From: Io17-Chloro-G2 sp965226825
GTDB lineage: Bacteria; Chloroflexota; Dehalococcoidia; Lucifugimonadales; UBA3495
Length of the DNA stretch: 64,000 bases
Reading direction: 5' to 3'
Assembly: GCA_965226825.1 (NCBI GenBank)
Contig: CBDDED010000002.1
Coordinates: 540,116 to 604,115, forward strand
Part shown: in pieces, positions 1 to 9,837 of the stretch
Layout of the letters: every line of letters starts with the position of its first letter
How positions within the stretch are numbered: position 1 is the first letter of the stretch
Notes under the pieces: model-generated
The model's input: only the letters and a program-made list of their open reading frames with translations
Database searches by the model: none
What the model was told of the DNA's origin: nothing
Translations under genes and position numbers: made by a program

Positions 1-1438
1 GGGAAGGGGACCAAAGAGGGTCAGGGACGCTCAGAATGAGTATTGCGACAAAGAGGAAGCCGGAGAACATAAACCGGACTTCGAACAATTCAGCAAAGTA
101 GGGGAGCGTAGTTTCTCCCAGGGATGCCGTGGCGGCTCGATCCAGAAGGGGCGCGCTCAGCAAAGGAAGCGAGTCCAATACTGCCCATGTCACGAGGGAG
201 ATTCCCAGAGCCCTGACAAAGGCGCTTACCAGTGGAGGAATGTTTGTCGCCATTTGTCCGGCCCAGCCGGAAAGACTCAGTAAAGTGGTCCGCCTCAAGA
301 GCAGCGATACGTATGAAACCGCAAGTACCACCGACGTCGCTGGCATCAGGTTGGGGATCGAGAAAGCCGAAGCCGTGGCCGGTATACCCTTATCGGAGAA
401 GGTGATCACTGCGAGGGCGAACAGTATGATGCGTCCGACCGGAAACCCGAATACTTCTCCGATGGCGGGACGGAACACCGCTATGGCCCGAATCAGGATG
501 AAGGGCGACAAAAGGATAATTGACCACAGAGCCAGGGAGTCCAGAATTTCCAGATATTGCAAAATGGGCTCGAAAGCTCCCCCATACTGCCCTTGAGAAA
601 GTCCGTCAATCACCCTGGGGAGGGCCACCACCGCCCCGAGTATCAGGGCGCCCCACCCGCAGTCGACAATTAGCAACAGAATTTGCAGAGGTAACTTGGT
701 CCTCCAGGGCATATCAAGGGACACATAGTGGCGCAGCGCCTGTGCCAGGTACGGAAAGACCAGCACGAAGGCAATAACCGCCAGAGGGACGCTTCCGGAA
801 TAACCAAATGCCTCCGAGAACACGCCGCTACCGGACAGGAAGAAATAGGACAAAGCGAAAACCGAGAACCTTCCCAGGGGTAACGGGAAGGCCCTTCCCA
901 CCGTTGGCCAGATCTCGCTGGCTCCCCGAACGGCGATGAAAAAGACCGAGAACACAGCCGTCCACACGGCCAAGGAATTCAGACTCCGCAAGTAGGGAGC
1001 AATGGACTCAACGTTGGGCCAGCCGGGGCGATCGGATACGGTGGCAGGCAGCTGCGGAATAGCTACTATTGCGCCGATGACCAACACCAGCCGTCCACAC
1101 CCTCCCAGCACGCTCCGCAGCACGGCTGCCACCCTGGCGGATGAGGGACCGGCGCCGGCCGGGCCCTGAGTGTGTTCGGATTCTTCTCCTCCTCCGGGAC
1201 CCGGGGGCAACGGCGCCCATCGGAAGACCAAGACCTCCCGGGCCATTTCTGCGATGTGCCCCAGCAGGAACAGGATAGCAGCGAGGGCTATCCACGAGCG
1301 CAGGTAGTGAAAGTCGAGACCAGTGGCCCTGTGCAACAGCCCGTCTTGCGCCAAAAGGACAAACGCAGACACCGCGACCGCACCCCAGAACAGGATGGAC
1401 AGGATCATGCCAGGGGTGATGCAGCCGTAGAGTCTCAA
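1..1438 (-). CDS. polytopic membrane protein, 3' end outside window
   Basis: An uninterrupted minus-strand frame runs from just after the stop of the upstream giant protein to the window edge, at least 479 codons. The product is very hydrophobic, with about nine predicted membrane segments; examples are ILSILFWGAVAVSAFVLL near the N-terminus, FSVFALSYFFLSGSGVF in the middle and VGRIILFALAVITFS later. A Pro/Gly/Glu-rich loop lies after the second segment. The start is uncertain: TTG at 1438, 4 nt after the preceding stop and behind a purine-rich stretch, or ATG at 1408. Tight spacing implies translational coupling to the transglutaminase protein, so it is probably a membrane partner of that protein. 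I do not recognise the family. Confidence 0.7.
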   Translation of the reverse strand, partial: MRLYGCITPGMILSILFWGAVAVSAFVLLAQDGLLHRATGLDFHYLRSWIALAAILFLLGHIAEMAREVLVFRWAPLPPGPGGGEESEHTQGPAGAGPSSARVAAVLRSVLGGCGRLVLVIGAIVAIPQLPATVSDRPGWPNVESIAPYLRSLNSLAVWTAVFSVFFIAVRGASEIWPTVGRAFPLPLGRFSVFALSYFFLSGSGVFSEAFGYSGSVPLAVIAFVLVFPYLAQALRHYVSLDMPWRTKLPLQILLLIVDCGWGALILGAVVALPRVIDGLSQGQYGGAFEPILQYLEILDSLALWSIILLSPFILIRAIAVFRPAIGEVFGFPVGRIILFALAVITFSDKGIPATASAFSIPNLMPATSVVLAVSYVSLLLRRTTLLSLSGWAGQMATNIPPLVSAFVRALGISLVTWAVLDSLPLLSAPLLDRAATASLGETTLPYFAELFEVRFMFSGFLFVAILILSVPDPLWSPS

Positions 1439-1442
1439 GGCC

Positions 1443-4400
1443 TCACTCTCCCACTATGCGGAACCAAGAGCGGTACATTGCCTCGTATTGCCGCCTCCCG
1501 ATGGTGTGTTCGCTGTAGTCCGCCTCCTCGAATCGTGAAATGATCTCGTCGACCGCCCGGTAATCGAAAGTAAGGCCTGAACCCACCAGCAGTGATTCCA
1601 GTTCCCGGGGAGTACTCCCAGGTGCGTCCGGTATTTGACCACCCTCCCATTCCTCAAAGGAATTGTAGAGACGAACGATTTCCTCCCTGAAATCCACCAC
1701 ACGGAAGTCCCGGGTAGAATCTATCTCCGCAAAAAGCTCATTGCCGGCAAACCGGGCAGAAATGTTGAACTCCCCCAGCGGACCTGTGCCCACTAGGAAA
1801 GAGAGTCCTCCTTGGTCGTCCGTCCGCATCGTCGCGCGGACGCCCTCAGAATCCACAACCTCTACGGGCGCATGGGAGATTACCTGTCCGGTTTCGCCAT
1901 AGAGCATGATTCTCGCGGTGAATTCCTCATCCTCTCCCCACACGTCGGGGAGGTCTGGCGCCGGTTTGTCGAAGGCTATGTCCATCAGTGCAGGGTTGCG
2001 GTCCTCCGCAACTTGGGAACCCACGCCCGAAGGAGCTCCGGAACCCGGCGACGGTTGCGATGAAGCCCCCGCGCCCTCCCGGTTCCATCTACTCAAGAAC
2101 CTGCTACTCAAGAACCAGGAACCGATTCCGGCCGGCAGTGTCAGGTTTGTCCATCTACGGGCCGCGAATCCAGAGGCAATAACCGCCACTAGCAGCGCGG
2201 GAATGCCAGCCCACAGGAGCCAGTTGAATCCTGAAGAAGTGATGGGGATCGCGACAATATATGACAGGGCCAGGTGGAAATCGTCTCCGGCGTAGGAAAA
2301 GGTTACCGGGACTGCCAGCAAGTCACGGTCTTCGGGGACCGTAATCGGGATGAGGGCGATACCCGATCCGCTCGTGGTCCCCTGAACCCCCTGGTTGGTG
2401 GTCAGCCTCGCCCCTGCGATTCCGGCGCCCGAGTCATCGGACAAGGTCGCTCTGACCTGCGCCTGCTCTCCGGGCCGCACCTCTTCTAGCGGGACCACCA
2501 GCAGATTTGTGGCTGTTTTAACCGGTATAGAGACCTCGGACTCGAGGCCAAGAGCAGGCACCAGGACAGCGAGGGCATTGCTCCCGAGTGGAGTGTTTTC
2601 GGTAAGCGGGTAGCTCAAAACGAAAGCGCCCGTTTCCGACGACACGGCCTGGGTGTCTGGCTCCATGGTCACCACTGCGCCAGGTAGCGGGCGATTACCC
2701 ATGAAGACGGATCCCCTGACCGTCGCGGTTTTGCCTCGCACTGCCGGTTCTGGGCGTTCCACCGCGAGCCTGGGTATTCCCACAGTTATGGCATGTTTTC
2801 CAATGGATGGAGCCAGATGGTCTGTCCCGTCGAACCCGAAAGGCACGGATATTATGGATTCCGCATCGACATCCCCCAGATCGGCCACCACCAGCAGTGC
2901 CCATTGGAAGCGACCGTCCTCACCCGTTACGACTGCGGGGCTCCGGGCGTCCCCCACCCATATGGGTACTCGCGGCACAGGCTGTCCGGCTCCCCCCTGC
3001 AGGATCCCGGTGAGTTCAACGGTTTCGCCCGGCCCCGCCAGGTCAGGCCCATTGACGGTCAGGGCAGTGGGTGCGACGACAATAAAGGAAAAGCTTCCTG
3101 CGCTAGAGGTGAGGTGGTCCTGCTCCTCGAATCGTGCCGCTATCGAACGGGCTCCGGTAGTGGTCAGGGGCGTGGTCTGGTATCGGAAGGTCCCGTCTGT
3201 GCCTGTGATTGTCGTGCCCAGGTCGTTACCATCGCCGTCGACCAAGACCACCCGGCGAGCCCCAATTTGCGTCAGTGACTCGGAGGTTATGGAGCCGTGA
3301 AGTGTCGCAGTCTGACCCTGGGGGACCACTCCCGGTCCTGAGATGCTCAGGGCCGTCAGGTCCCTGGCGATTCCGAAGGCGAACGCCCGCGACGGAAGGG
3401 CGGGATGCTCGCCCTCAAACTCAACAACAACATTGAATTCGCCAAACTCATCTATGGCGGCGGATGTGCTGAACTTGCCGCTTCCGTCCGTGGAGGTTTC
3501 CCGGGGGGAGCCGCCTTCCACAACCACGGTCACACTGGCCCCATTCAGTGGCTCGCCCCTGGCATTCAGCAGGGTGCCCTCCACTGGAAAACTCCTCCCA
3601 ACGTTTACCTGGCTTATGGGAGAAATGGCCAAAACCGTCGGCATTACCCCGGTCACTTCCAGCCTGACCGAGTTGCCCAGCAGAAGGTCCGCCCCCTCGA
3701 ACTCCACCTCCACCTCGTGCAATCCGGTTTCTGAGAATATGTGAGTAAAGCTGAATTCCCCTGAGGGCCCGGTGAGCTGCACCGGCAAAGCCTGCCCGTC
3801 AACGGACACCTGCACGGGAAGATCCGCAGCGCCGCCGCCGGTGTCGTCAATGAACCTACCGGTGAAAACGGCGGGAACATCGACGGCCACTTCTCCGGGG
3901 CCGGTGAGCTGCAGACCACTTTCCGAGTAAACGGTTACGTCCGGGTCGCTCCACGACTCGCCGTACGGTCCATTGCCGATGGCGTGGGCGATGAGCTGGT
4001 AGTCTCCCCTTGGCAGCGAGGAGGGAACTCTTATGGTCGTGCTGTAGTTGCCGCGCTGCACGGTTGTTTCTCCAATCTTCGTGCCCCCGTGCTCCTTGGT
4101 TTCGTTTATGAATATCTCCACCACCATGTCGGAGACCTGGACGCCGGCAGTGGTGCGGACGACGCCTCCAACCACGAGGTCGGTCCTACGCTCCATCCTC
4201 TCTGGCCATACGGTGATATCGATGGTAGTTGCAACATGGTCCCTTCCGGTTTCGCTGGGACGGGGGGTCGTCTCCAGTTCAGTGAGTGCGGCCGGCTGCA
4301 CTCTGGACTGGGGCCCCGGCGGAGCGGTTGGCTCTAACTGCACCCAGCCCACGCCTTCCAGGGCAACCTCGGCCCACTGGTGCGCCTGGTTCGACCTCAC

Positions 4401-7400
4401 CTCCTGGGCCTTGTCCGTCGCCCTGATGGCCCAGCCGGCAACCACCCTAGCGGGTATACCGATGGACCGCGCCATCACCACGAAGGCTGAACTGAAAACG
4501 CCGCAGGTTCCCTCCCGGTAGTCGAAAAGGAACCAGTCCACCGGGTCTTGCCCGGGAGGAGGCGTCCCGCCGCCGGGTGCATCGGCGTAACTGTAGGTGT
4601 ACTGGGTGCTGAGATGTCTCTCCAGCGCCTTGGCCTTGGCATACGTGGACGTGTGTCCCCGGGTCACCTCCAGTGCAAGGTCCCTGATTCTAGCGGGCAT
4701 GCCCTCCGGCAGCTGGATATATGTCGGATCGTCAACAGCGGAAGCAGACATCAATTGCGCCTCCGCGAATTGAGGGACCTGCGAAACCCATTCGTATGAC
4801 TTGGCGGCCTCAGCGGCAGCAAAGGTCCCACTGAACGGACGGACCTGGCCCGATACCCCCACCTCGGTCAGCCAGCGGGAAGTGGGTACGGTTCCGGCCG
4901 GTATGTTTCCCAGTTCATCGGTGGCCTCGAGTCGGATGCTGTCCGCGTAGGTTACGCTGGCGTCCACCCCGGACCCGCCGAGCAGAGTAGTGTTGATCCT
5001 GTCTTCGGGCAGCTTACTGAAAGATTCGCTCCGTCCGTTGATCTCGTCGTTGACCAGCTGAGGAATGCTCTCGTCGGGATCGTAATCAATGGAGACCGGG
5101 TCCAGGGCTCTCCATTGACCGTCCTCGTAAACATCGCCTACAGCGCTACGGAGGTATCTGGTGTGGGCTGCCCCTGTTACGATGAAAACCGGCCCTGCCG
5201 TAACATCAGGATTTCCATAGACCTGCCTCGTTGTCATACCAACGCCTATGCCGAAAGCCTGGCCATCCTTGGTTACGACGGCGCCTCCGTTTTCCGTACC
5301 GGTTACCGTCGCGCCCTTCGCTTCCAATTGCTCCTGGGCCTCTTCCCGGACTACCGGATCGCTGCTTGACAGCTCCTCGACCAGGGCCTCGATCGCTTCC
5401 TTCTCAGCCTGGGCCTGGGTGCCGCCCCCGGCGGCGTATGCTGGCGCCCTGCCTGGAGCGCCTTGAGACGCCGTCGGTTCAAAGGGAATCCACCCCAGTC
5501 CCTCGAATGCCACCTCTGCACGTTGGTGGGCCTGGTCGGAGTACACAGTCTGTTCGTATGACGTCGCCGCGACCGCTGAGCCTGGCAGTACGGACCAGCC
5601 CGAGACGACTCGTGCCGGGATTCCCAGGGCCCGCGCCATGACCACAAAAGCGCTGCTGAAGTTGCCACAGGTGCCCTCCTGGATTTTGAACAGGAACCAG
5701 TCCACCGGATCACGGCCGGGCGGAACGCCACCCGTCAGTGGGTCGGCCAACCGGTAGGTGTAATTGGTCTTCAGGTATTGCTCGATGGCCCGGGCCTTCT
5801 GGTAGGGAGTTTGCCGGCCGGATGTGATCCTGACGGCCAGCTTCCGGACTCTCTCCGGAACGCCCTCAGGCAGGGTTGCGTATTGGTAACCGGAGGATAC
5901 TTCGGCCCTGTTCAGCTGTGATTCAGAATAGACCGCCACCTGTGAGACCCAGTCATAGGACGACAACTGGCGGTCGCTGGCAAATATGGCGCTGTCGGGA
6001 TAGTAAACCCCGTTGGCCGTAATCGACTCCAAGCGCAAGGACGTCGGAACCACTCCTTCGGGTATCCATCCGTCTCCTCTGGCTGGTTTCACGGAAACGC
6101 GGTTCAATTCTGTCGATTCCGGCGAAATCCCCGTTGCTCCCGGTTCGGATATTACGGATGTGGCAGAATACGGGACGGACTGCTGCTCTTCCGGGAGCCA
6201 TTGGCCGTTTACGTACCTGTCTCCAATGGCGGTCCGCAGAAAGCCGTCGTGGAGCTCCCCGGAGACCTCGAACACCGGGACATGGTTCAGTTCCGATGCC
6301 TGCTGGGTGGTCGCGCCTGGGATGAAGGAGACCCCGGCACTGTGATTCAGCAGGGCGCTGCCGTTTTCCAGCGAGGTAACCACTCCCAGTTGGCCGATCG
6401 AATCCTGAGCGGCTTCGCGTACTTCTATTTCTTGGTCCGTCAGGGCTCCTATCAGTCCAGGAGCAGCGGATGGATCGCCTCTCGCTCCCAACAGTTCGGC
6501 AGCAGCCAGCCTCTCCTCCGGTACGCTGGACTCTTCGAGTGTCTCGGCCAACTGATCGCCCGTGAATTCGTCCAGAGCGGCGGCGGCGCCCGACCTCACA
6601 GCCGCAGATTCGTCCTCTGCCCGCGCCTGCATCAGTGGAGCCAGGGCCTGCGGGTCTCCGATGGCGCCCAATGCCGATGCAGCGGCCGCACGGACGGCAC
6701 TCTCTTCGTCCCCGGACAGGCTGTCAATCAGGTCTTCGGTGGCGGCGTCATTTCCCAACTCTCCGAGACCGGCGGCCGCAGCCTCTCTTACCGCCGCATC
6801 CCCGTCAGACTCCAGCGCCCCGGCGAGCGGCGAGATTGCTGCGGGCTGGCCCAGGTCTCCCAGGGCCAAGGCAGCCGCGGCCCTGACCGCCGCCTCGGAA
6901 TCAGGGGCGTTGAGCAGGGCCCTGGCCAGCGGAACCAGGGCACGCTCGTCGCCCAGTGAGCCTAGAGCCTCTGCCGCTGCTGACCTGACTTCCGGTTCCA
7001 GGTCCGCCAGGAGGGCCTGCGCCAGCGGACCCAGCGCGCTGGGATCATCCTTAACTCCCAACCCCTTGGCTGCGGCCACCCTCATGACAAGGTCTTCGTG
7101 ATCGGCGAGTATCTCCGCCAGGGTCCCCGGATCCGTCGTGGCCACTGCCCGAATGGCCGTTTCTCGGACCAGACCGTTGGGGTCGCTGAGTGCAGCCTCC
7201 GCCAATGCCGCCAGCACCGATTCGTCCAAAAGGCCACTGAGGGCAAGGGCGGCGTTGGCCCTGACCTCGGGGTCCGGCGACTGAAGCAGGTCGTGCAGCG
7301 ATAATCCCGGCGGTTTTGGCTGCGAGGATTGACCCTGCTCCGGCTCACCCGGGGAGCCGACCGATGGCGAAGCCCCTTCCGGTCCCGGCGAGAAGCCTCC

Positions 7401-9374
7401 TGTAGCGCCCGGGGCTTTTGGTGCGTCCAGGGCCAGCGAAGCGCCGGGCTGGGGAGTTGGGTCGAAGGCAACCCAGCCGATCCCCGCCAATGCGATTTCG
7501 GCCCACTGGCGGGCATGGGTCCCATTGACTGCCTGCCTTCCCTGCAGAGGTTTTATCCTCCATCCGGAAACCACTCGGGACGGGACACCCCCAGATCTGG
7601 CGAGGACCACGAAGGCGCTGCTGAATGCGGTGGAGCCACCGGAACGCTGGTCAAACAGGAACCAGTCGATTGGGTCCTGTCCCGGCGGGGGGTGCGGTGG
7701 TTCCTCGTCGAACTCGAGTTCCAGGTACGAATATCCCGCAGCAAGGAATGACTCGATGGCCCGGGCCTTCTGGTAGGGGGACCGCAGGCCGTTAGTGATT
7801 TCGGAGGCTGTGATGTATACCCTCTGGGGTAGTCCGTCCGGAAGTTCATAGTAAGTCGGATCACTTGCAGGCATGGCGCTTGCCAGCTGATCTTCCGTGA
7901 AGTCTATGGAGATGGAGCGCCAGCTGTAGCTTTCCACTGGGTCGTCGATCTCGAACGTCCGGCTGAAGGGATTCCAGGCGCCAGCCACCCCGATGTCCAG
8001 CGGCGTCGACGAAAGAGGCAATGCTCCTGCCTGGAAGGTCTCCACACCCTGCCCGGGGGCGATGGAAATTGTGTCGATCTCTGCAGGGACACGGTTGGGC
8101 GCCGACTGGTAGAGGAGTTCGGGGACCGTCCTGTGGGGCTGCAGGACAATCGCCCGGCCGACGCCCTCGGCGCCCTGGTACACCATTCCCTCGCTGACCA
8201 TGGCGGAGATTTCGCCGGGTATGTCGTCGGAAGGGACAGTAGGGAGCGAGACTGCGTCAAGCTGGGTCCAGGAACCGTTTTGGTAAACATCTCCGGTGGC
8301 GTTGCGGAGATAAATGGTGTGGGCCGCGCCGGTCACCGTGAAGAGAGTTCTCGAACTGCCAATTTTGATGGCCGTCGCATCTGCACCCACATCAACGGTC
8401 AGCGATTGCCCATTGATGTGGGCGGAGTTCCCGTTCTCCATGGGCAGCTCATATTCAATCTGGCTGCGGTATTTCTCGACCTCGGAGGCGAAGGCTCCCG
8501 AACCGTCTCCTGAATCCCCCACGTCGCCTGGCCCGTGCACCAGGCCAAGGCCGGACAGACCGGGCGACGCGCATAAGGAAAGAAAGGCAACCACCCCCAG
8601 GAGACCAGCGAGGACCCATAACCAGGTCCTGTTCCTCCGGTACTCCATGGGGGTAGCAGGTCCCCCATTGGCGCCAAGACTCTTCTTCAGGTAGCTGATG
8701 ACGGTCGCAACGAACAGTGACGCACACAAGAGCAGGAGGATCACACCGACAAGCGGTATACCTTCGTCGTACCCTTCTAGTCCACCACCACCACCACCGC
8801 CACTGGACTCCCCTGGTTGGCAGCCGGGTAATTGGAAGAATCCGGTAGGCAGTCCGACCAGCAACCAGGCCGCAAACAGGAGAAACAGCAACTGAGGCCT
8901 AACGATGGCCACACAAGTCACCGTCAGGAAGAACACCGCCAGCAGGACGACGTTTTCCGGCGCAATGTAGGACCCTTGGACCTCGTACGGTCCGGTGTCC
9001 CCACCGAAGTGCAACACTCCGGAAAAGCCTATCGATACCGCTGCGGCCACCAGCAACAGGACTACGCCCGCAACAATCAACAAGGTGCGTCTGGACCAAG
9101 ACGCACCTTCCCGTGACATTCTATTGCGGTAGACCACTAGGGCGACCACGGCTGCGATTACTGCGGCAGCGGCCAGAGCGTAGGAAAAAACTCGACCGAC
9201 ACCGGGGAGCCCTATCGAGCCGTTACCCGACGAGGACGGCGCCATTAGATCGTCCGGCCCCGAGGAGGTTACGGACCCAATCAATTCGATCACCAAGATG
9301 AAGCCGACCGTTGCAACTGCCAGCATGAGCAGCAGACCGGCCCGGTACTTCAGCATGTTGATGAGGACGTTCAC
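1443..9374 (-). CDS. giant membrane protein with three transglutaminase-like modules, HEAT repeats, Ig-like domains and a DUF4129-like tail
   Basis: The 2643-aa product has about six N-terminal membrane segments (residues 1-300). Three transglutaminase-core modules lie around residues 400-660, 1010-1310 and 1400-1700. PBS/HEAT-type alanine-rich repeats (about 690-1000) sit between modules 1 and 2. A long run of Ig-like/carboxypeptidase-regulatory-type beta domains (about 1730-2350) precedes a membrane segment near 2390, and the last 85 residues resemble DUF4129 (motif TPRELE, then RFEEADYSEH). Modules 2 and 3 keep the catalytic Cys (GTCGNFSSAF, GTCGVFSSAF) and His (DQAHQ, NQAHQ), with Glu where Asp is usual. 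Module 1 reads GGSTAFSSAF, so Cys is replaced by Ser. The start is GTG 9374, with an alternative ATG at 9356. Membrane transglutaminases with DUF4129 tails are an established bacterial family; a cell-envelope role is inference. The neighbour downstream is coupled. Confidence 0.85.
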   Translation of the reverse strand: MNVLINMLKYRAGLLLMLAVATVGFILVIELIGSVTSSGPDDLMAPSSSGNGSIGLPGVGRVFSYALAAAAVIAAVVALVVYRNRMSREGASWSRRTLLIVAGVVLLLVAAAVSIGFSGVLHFGGDTGPYEVQGSYIAPENVVLLAVFFLTVTCVAIVRPQLLFLLFAAWLLVGLPTGFFQLPGCQPGESSGGGGGGGLEGYDEGIPLVGVILLLLCASLFVATVISYLKKSLGANGGPATPMEYRRNRTWLWVLAGLLGVVAFLSLCASPGLSGLGLVHGPGDVGDSGDGSGAFASEVEKYRSQIEYELPMENGNSAHINGQSLTVDVGADATAIKIGSSRTLFTVTGAAHTIYLRNATGDVYQNGSWTQLDAVSLPTVPSDDIPGEISAMVSEGMVYQGAEGVGRAIVLQPHRTVPELLYQSAPNRVPAEIDTISIAPGQGVETFQAGALPLSSTPLDIGVAGAWNPFSRTFEIDDPVESYSWRSISIDFTEDQLASAMPASDPTYYELPDGLPQRVYITASEITNGLRSPYQKARAIESFLAAGYSYLELEFDEEPPHPPPGQDPIDWFLFDQRSGGSTAFSSAFVVLARSGGVPSRVVSGWRIKPLQGRQAVNGTHARQWAEIALAGIGWVAFDPTPQPGASLALDAPKAPGATGGFSPGPEGASPSVGSPGEPEQGQSSQPKPPGLSLHDLLQSPDPEVRANAALALSGLLDESVLAALAEAALSDPNGLVRETAIRAVATTDPGTLAEILADHEDLVMRVAAAKGLGVKDDPSALGPLAQALLADLEPEVRSAAAEALGSLGDERALVPLARALLNAPDSEAAVRAAAALALGDLGQPAAISPLAGALESDGDAAVREAAAAGLGELGNDAATEDLIDSLSGDEESAVRAAAASALGAIGDPQALAPLMQARAEDESAAVRSGAAAALDEFTGDQLAETLEESSVPEERLAAAELLGARGDPSAAPGLIGALTDQEIEVREAAQDSIGQLGVVTSLENGSALLNHSAGVSFIPGATTQQASELNHVPVFEVSGELHDGFLRTAIGDRYVNGQWLPEEQQSVPYSATSVISEPGATGISPESTELNRVSVKPARGDGWIPEGVVPTSLRLESITANGVYYPDSAIFASDRQLSSYDWVSQVAVYSESQLNRAEVSSGYQYATLPEGVPERVRKLAVRITSGRQTPYQKARAIEQYLKTNYTYRLADPLTGGVPPGRDPVDWFLFKIQEGTCGNFSSAFVVMARALGIPARVVSGWSVLPGSAVAATSYEQTVYSDQAHQRAEVAFEGLGWIPFEPTASQGAPGRAPAYAAGGGTQAQAEKEAIEALVEELSSSDPVVREEAQEQLEAKGATVTGTENGGAVVTKDGQAFGIGVGMTTRQVYGNPDVTAGPVFIVTGAAHTRYLRSAVGDVYEDGQWRALDPVSIDYDPDESIPQLVNDEINGRSESFSKLPEDRINTTLLGGSGVDASVTYADSIRLEATDELGNIPAGTVPTSRWLTEVGVSGQVRPFSGTFAAAEAAKSYEWVSQVPQFAEAQLMSASAVDDPTYIQLPEGMPARIRDLALEVTRGHTSTYAKAKALERHLSTQYTYSYADAPGGGTPPPGQDPVDWFLFDYREGTCGVFSSAFVVMARSIGIPARVVAGWAIRATDKAQEVRSNQAHQWAEVALEGVGWVQLEPTAPPGPQSRVQPAALTELETTPRPSETGRDHVATTIDITVWPERMERRTDLVVGGVVRTTAGVQVSDMVVEIFINETKEHGGTKIGETTVQRGNYSTTIRVPSSLPRGDYQLIAHAIGNGPYGESWSDPDVTVYSESGLQLTGPGEVAVDVPAVFTGRFIDDTGGGAADLPVQVSVDGQALPVQLTGPSGEFSFTHIFSETGLHEVEVEFEGADLLLGNSVRLEVTGVMPTVLAISPISQVNVGRSFPVEGTLLNARGEPLNGASVTVVVEGGSPRETSTDGSGKFSTSAAIDEFGEFNVVVEFEGEHPALPSRAFAFGIARDLTALSISGPGVVPQGQTATLHGSITSESLTQIGARRVVLVDGDGNDLGTTITGTDGTFRYQTTPLTTTGARSIAARFEEQDHLTSSAGSFSFIVVAPTALTVNGPDLAGPGETVELTGILQGGAGQPVPRVPIWVGDARSPAVVTGEDGRFQWALLVVADLGDVDAESIISVPFGFDGTDHLAPSIGKHAITVGIPRLAVERPEPAVRGKTATVRGSVFMGNRPLPGAVVTMEPDTQAVSSETGAFVLSYPLTENTPLGSNALAVLVPALGLESEVSIPVKTATNLLVVPLEEVRPGEQAQVRATLSDDSGAGIAGARLTTNQGVQGTTSGSGIALIPITVPEDRDLLAVPVTFSYAGDDFHLALSYIVAIPITSSGFNWLLWAGIPALLVAVIASGFAARRWTNLTLPAGIGSWFLSSRFLSRWNREGAGASSQPSPGSGAPSGVGSQVAEDRNPALMDIAFDKPAPDLPDVWGEDEEFTARIMLYGETGQVISHAPVEVVDSEGVRATMRTDDQGGLSFLVGTGPLGEFNISARFAGNELFAEIDSTRDFRVVDFREEIVRLYNSFEEWEGGQIPDAPGSTPRELESLLVGSGLTFDYRAVDEIISRFEEADYSEHTIGRRQYEAMYRSWFRIVGE

Positions 9375-9837
9375 TCTATGGTCTATTGCCTCTCTTCATC
9401 TGATTGCATGTATGAAGAATTTAGTCAGTGAATCACAATTCCCGCTGCAGATGACATTATCTCAATATTTTTGGCAAGTATAGTCGATTTCCTGAGCCTG
9501 AGGTGGACCCTATTAATTGGGCGGTATCCGGACCGAATTAGGTGAGAGTACCGGTACTCTGGAATCGGGCGCCAATACAGGGTCCGCTGCTCTTCCAACC
9601 CAAATCATGCCAATGCCGCTGAGGGGCCACGGTCCAAATCCCGCTTGAATACCGATGCCATCCCGGTGCTAGTCCCAGGGCTGCCGAATTGGCCTCACGG
9701 TAGAGTTGGCGGCGGCGGCTACTTCTCTGCCAATGCCGGGCGCAGGCGACCTGGCAAGTTAATCTGGAACCACGGTCCGGCGTGGCGGCCTGATCTTAGC
9801 AAGGAATGTCCAAAGATCCCCAGGACCGGGATGGCCC
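9375..9837. other. intergenic region, no gene seen
   Basis: This stretch separates two minus-strand genes. It holds the 5' region of the giant transglutaminase protein and a perfect 16-bp palindrome listed separately. I see no convincing open frame, RNA gene or consensus promoter. Confidence 0.5.
9545..9560. promoter_or_regulatory. perfect 16-bp palindrome, possible operator
   Basis: AGAGTACCGGTACTCT is identical on both strands with no loop, as expected for a dimeric repressor site. It lies about 170 bp upstream of the transglutaminase start and about 280 bp beyond the lipoprotein stop. Function is inferred only from symmetry. Confidence 0.35.
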
